DNA of 6,078 nt from Bacillota bacterium (GTDB lineage: Bacteria; Bacillota; Clostridia; Lachnospirales; Anaerotignaceae), in NCBI GenBank assembly GCA_030526765.1, contig JAUNCB010000075.1, forward strand, positions 1-6,078, read 5' to 3'. Below, piece after piece: positions 5,840 through 6,078 of this stretch. The notes beneath the pieces were generated by a model. That model saw only the letters and a list, made by a program, of their open reading frames with translations, had not been told where the DNA came from and made no database searches. A program made the position numbers and the translations under genes. The first letter of the stretch is position 1; the number at the start of each line of letters is the position of its first letter.

Positions 5840-6078
5840 CTACTCGTCTGAGCCTTGTATGTGTATTCCAAAGGACGCATCCACAACTCTGGGAGTGTCG
5901 ATGATGACCTCACTGGACAGGAACACGGGTCCAGCCTTGTAAAACAGGCTGACCTGATAGGGTTTGTTGATCGCCGACCAGACTCTTACTTTTTCTTCCA
6001 GACCAATTTTGGCCTGCGAAAGTGTAATCGGCGGCTCGTTATTTTCCAGCCAGTTCTGCAATTCGCTGGGCATAACGG
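5840..6078 (-). CDS. Pvc16/DUF4255-family tail cap protein, C-terminal part (partial, cut by right edge)
   Basis: The frame is open to the right edge (VMPSELQNWLENN and on), so the ATG at 6073 is internal, and only the last 78 residues of a protein usually near 190 are visible. The segment KVRVWSAINKPYQVSLFYKAGPVFL is the typical end of the DUF4255 domain (W-x-x-x-x-x-PY-x-x-S-x-x-Y). In Afp and PVC the equivalent (Afp16/Pvc16) sits at the distal end of the tube and sheath and ends elongation. DUF4255 is a useful marker of eCIS loci over phages and type VI systems. The stop is followed by the ribosome binding site of the next gene within 18 bases. Confidence 0.85.
   Translation of the reverse strand, partial: VMPSELQNWLENNEPPITLSQAKIGLEEKVRVWSAINKPYQVSLFYKAGPVFLSSEVIIDTPRVVDASFGIHIQGSDE

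Noticed and set aside
5840..6073. Complete small gene of 77 residues starting at the ATG at 6073
   Set aside because: The frame stays open to the window edge, and the visible part matches only the C-terminal portion of the DUF4255 domain, so this is a truncated view of a longer gene.

Overview
The window carries one side of an operon for a contractile, phage-tail-like injection system of the extracellular type (eCIS, related to the antifeeding prophage Afp, the Photorhabdus virulence cassettes PVC and the Streptomyces and Algoriphagus CIS particles). All genes lie on the minus strand, so transcription runs from the right edge to the left edge. Moderate GC, strong AAGGAGG-type ribosome binding sites and the style of the proteins suggest a Bacillota host, probably a clostridial or Lachnospiraceae-like bacterium. 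The host assignment is inference only.

In transcription order the window holds: the C-terminal end of a Pvc16/DUF4255 tail-cap protein (cut by the right edge); an unrecognised 255-residue protein with two possible Ig-like beta domains; a 130-residue DUF4280 PAAR-like protein; a 568-residue contractile sheath protein; a 164-residue T4 gp19-like inner tube protein; a 159-base gap with a long hairpin flanked by a 13-base direct repeat; a 120-residue T4/Mu-like baseplate or tail assembly chaperone ending in a C-x-x-C-x-H-x-H motif; a small DUF6760 (Pvc6-like) protein; and a second gp19-like tube protein. The last begins at a TTG codon and runs off the left edge without a stop.

The parts fit one machine. 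The sheath contracts around a tube of the 164-residue protein, the DUF4255 protein caps the distal end, the PAAR-like protein is a candidate spike tip, and the chaperone, DUF6760 protein and second tube protein belong to the tube/baseplate junction. Spike (VgrG), gp25/gp6-like baseplate, ATPase, tape measure, fibres and cargo are not in this window and would be expected outside it, most probably to the left.

The most unusual feature is the second tube protein. After a normal tube domain of about 145 residues it continues for at least another 400 residues as a basic, tryptophan-punctuated repeat region. This contains three full 45-residue repeats (two sharing 78 identical bases), then a 28-residue (84-base) tandem repeat that continues beyond the window. 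I know of no established function for such a tail. Also notable are an apparent ATA codon where the DUF6760 family normally starts, and a hairpin between 13-base direct repeats right after the tube gene.
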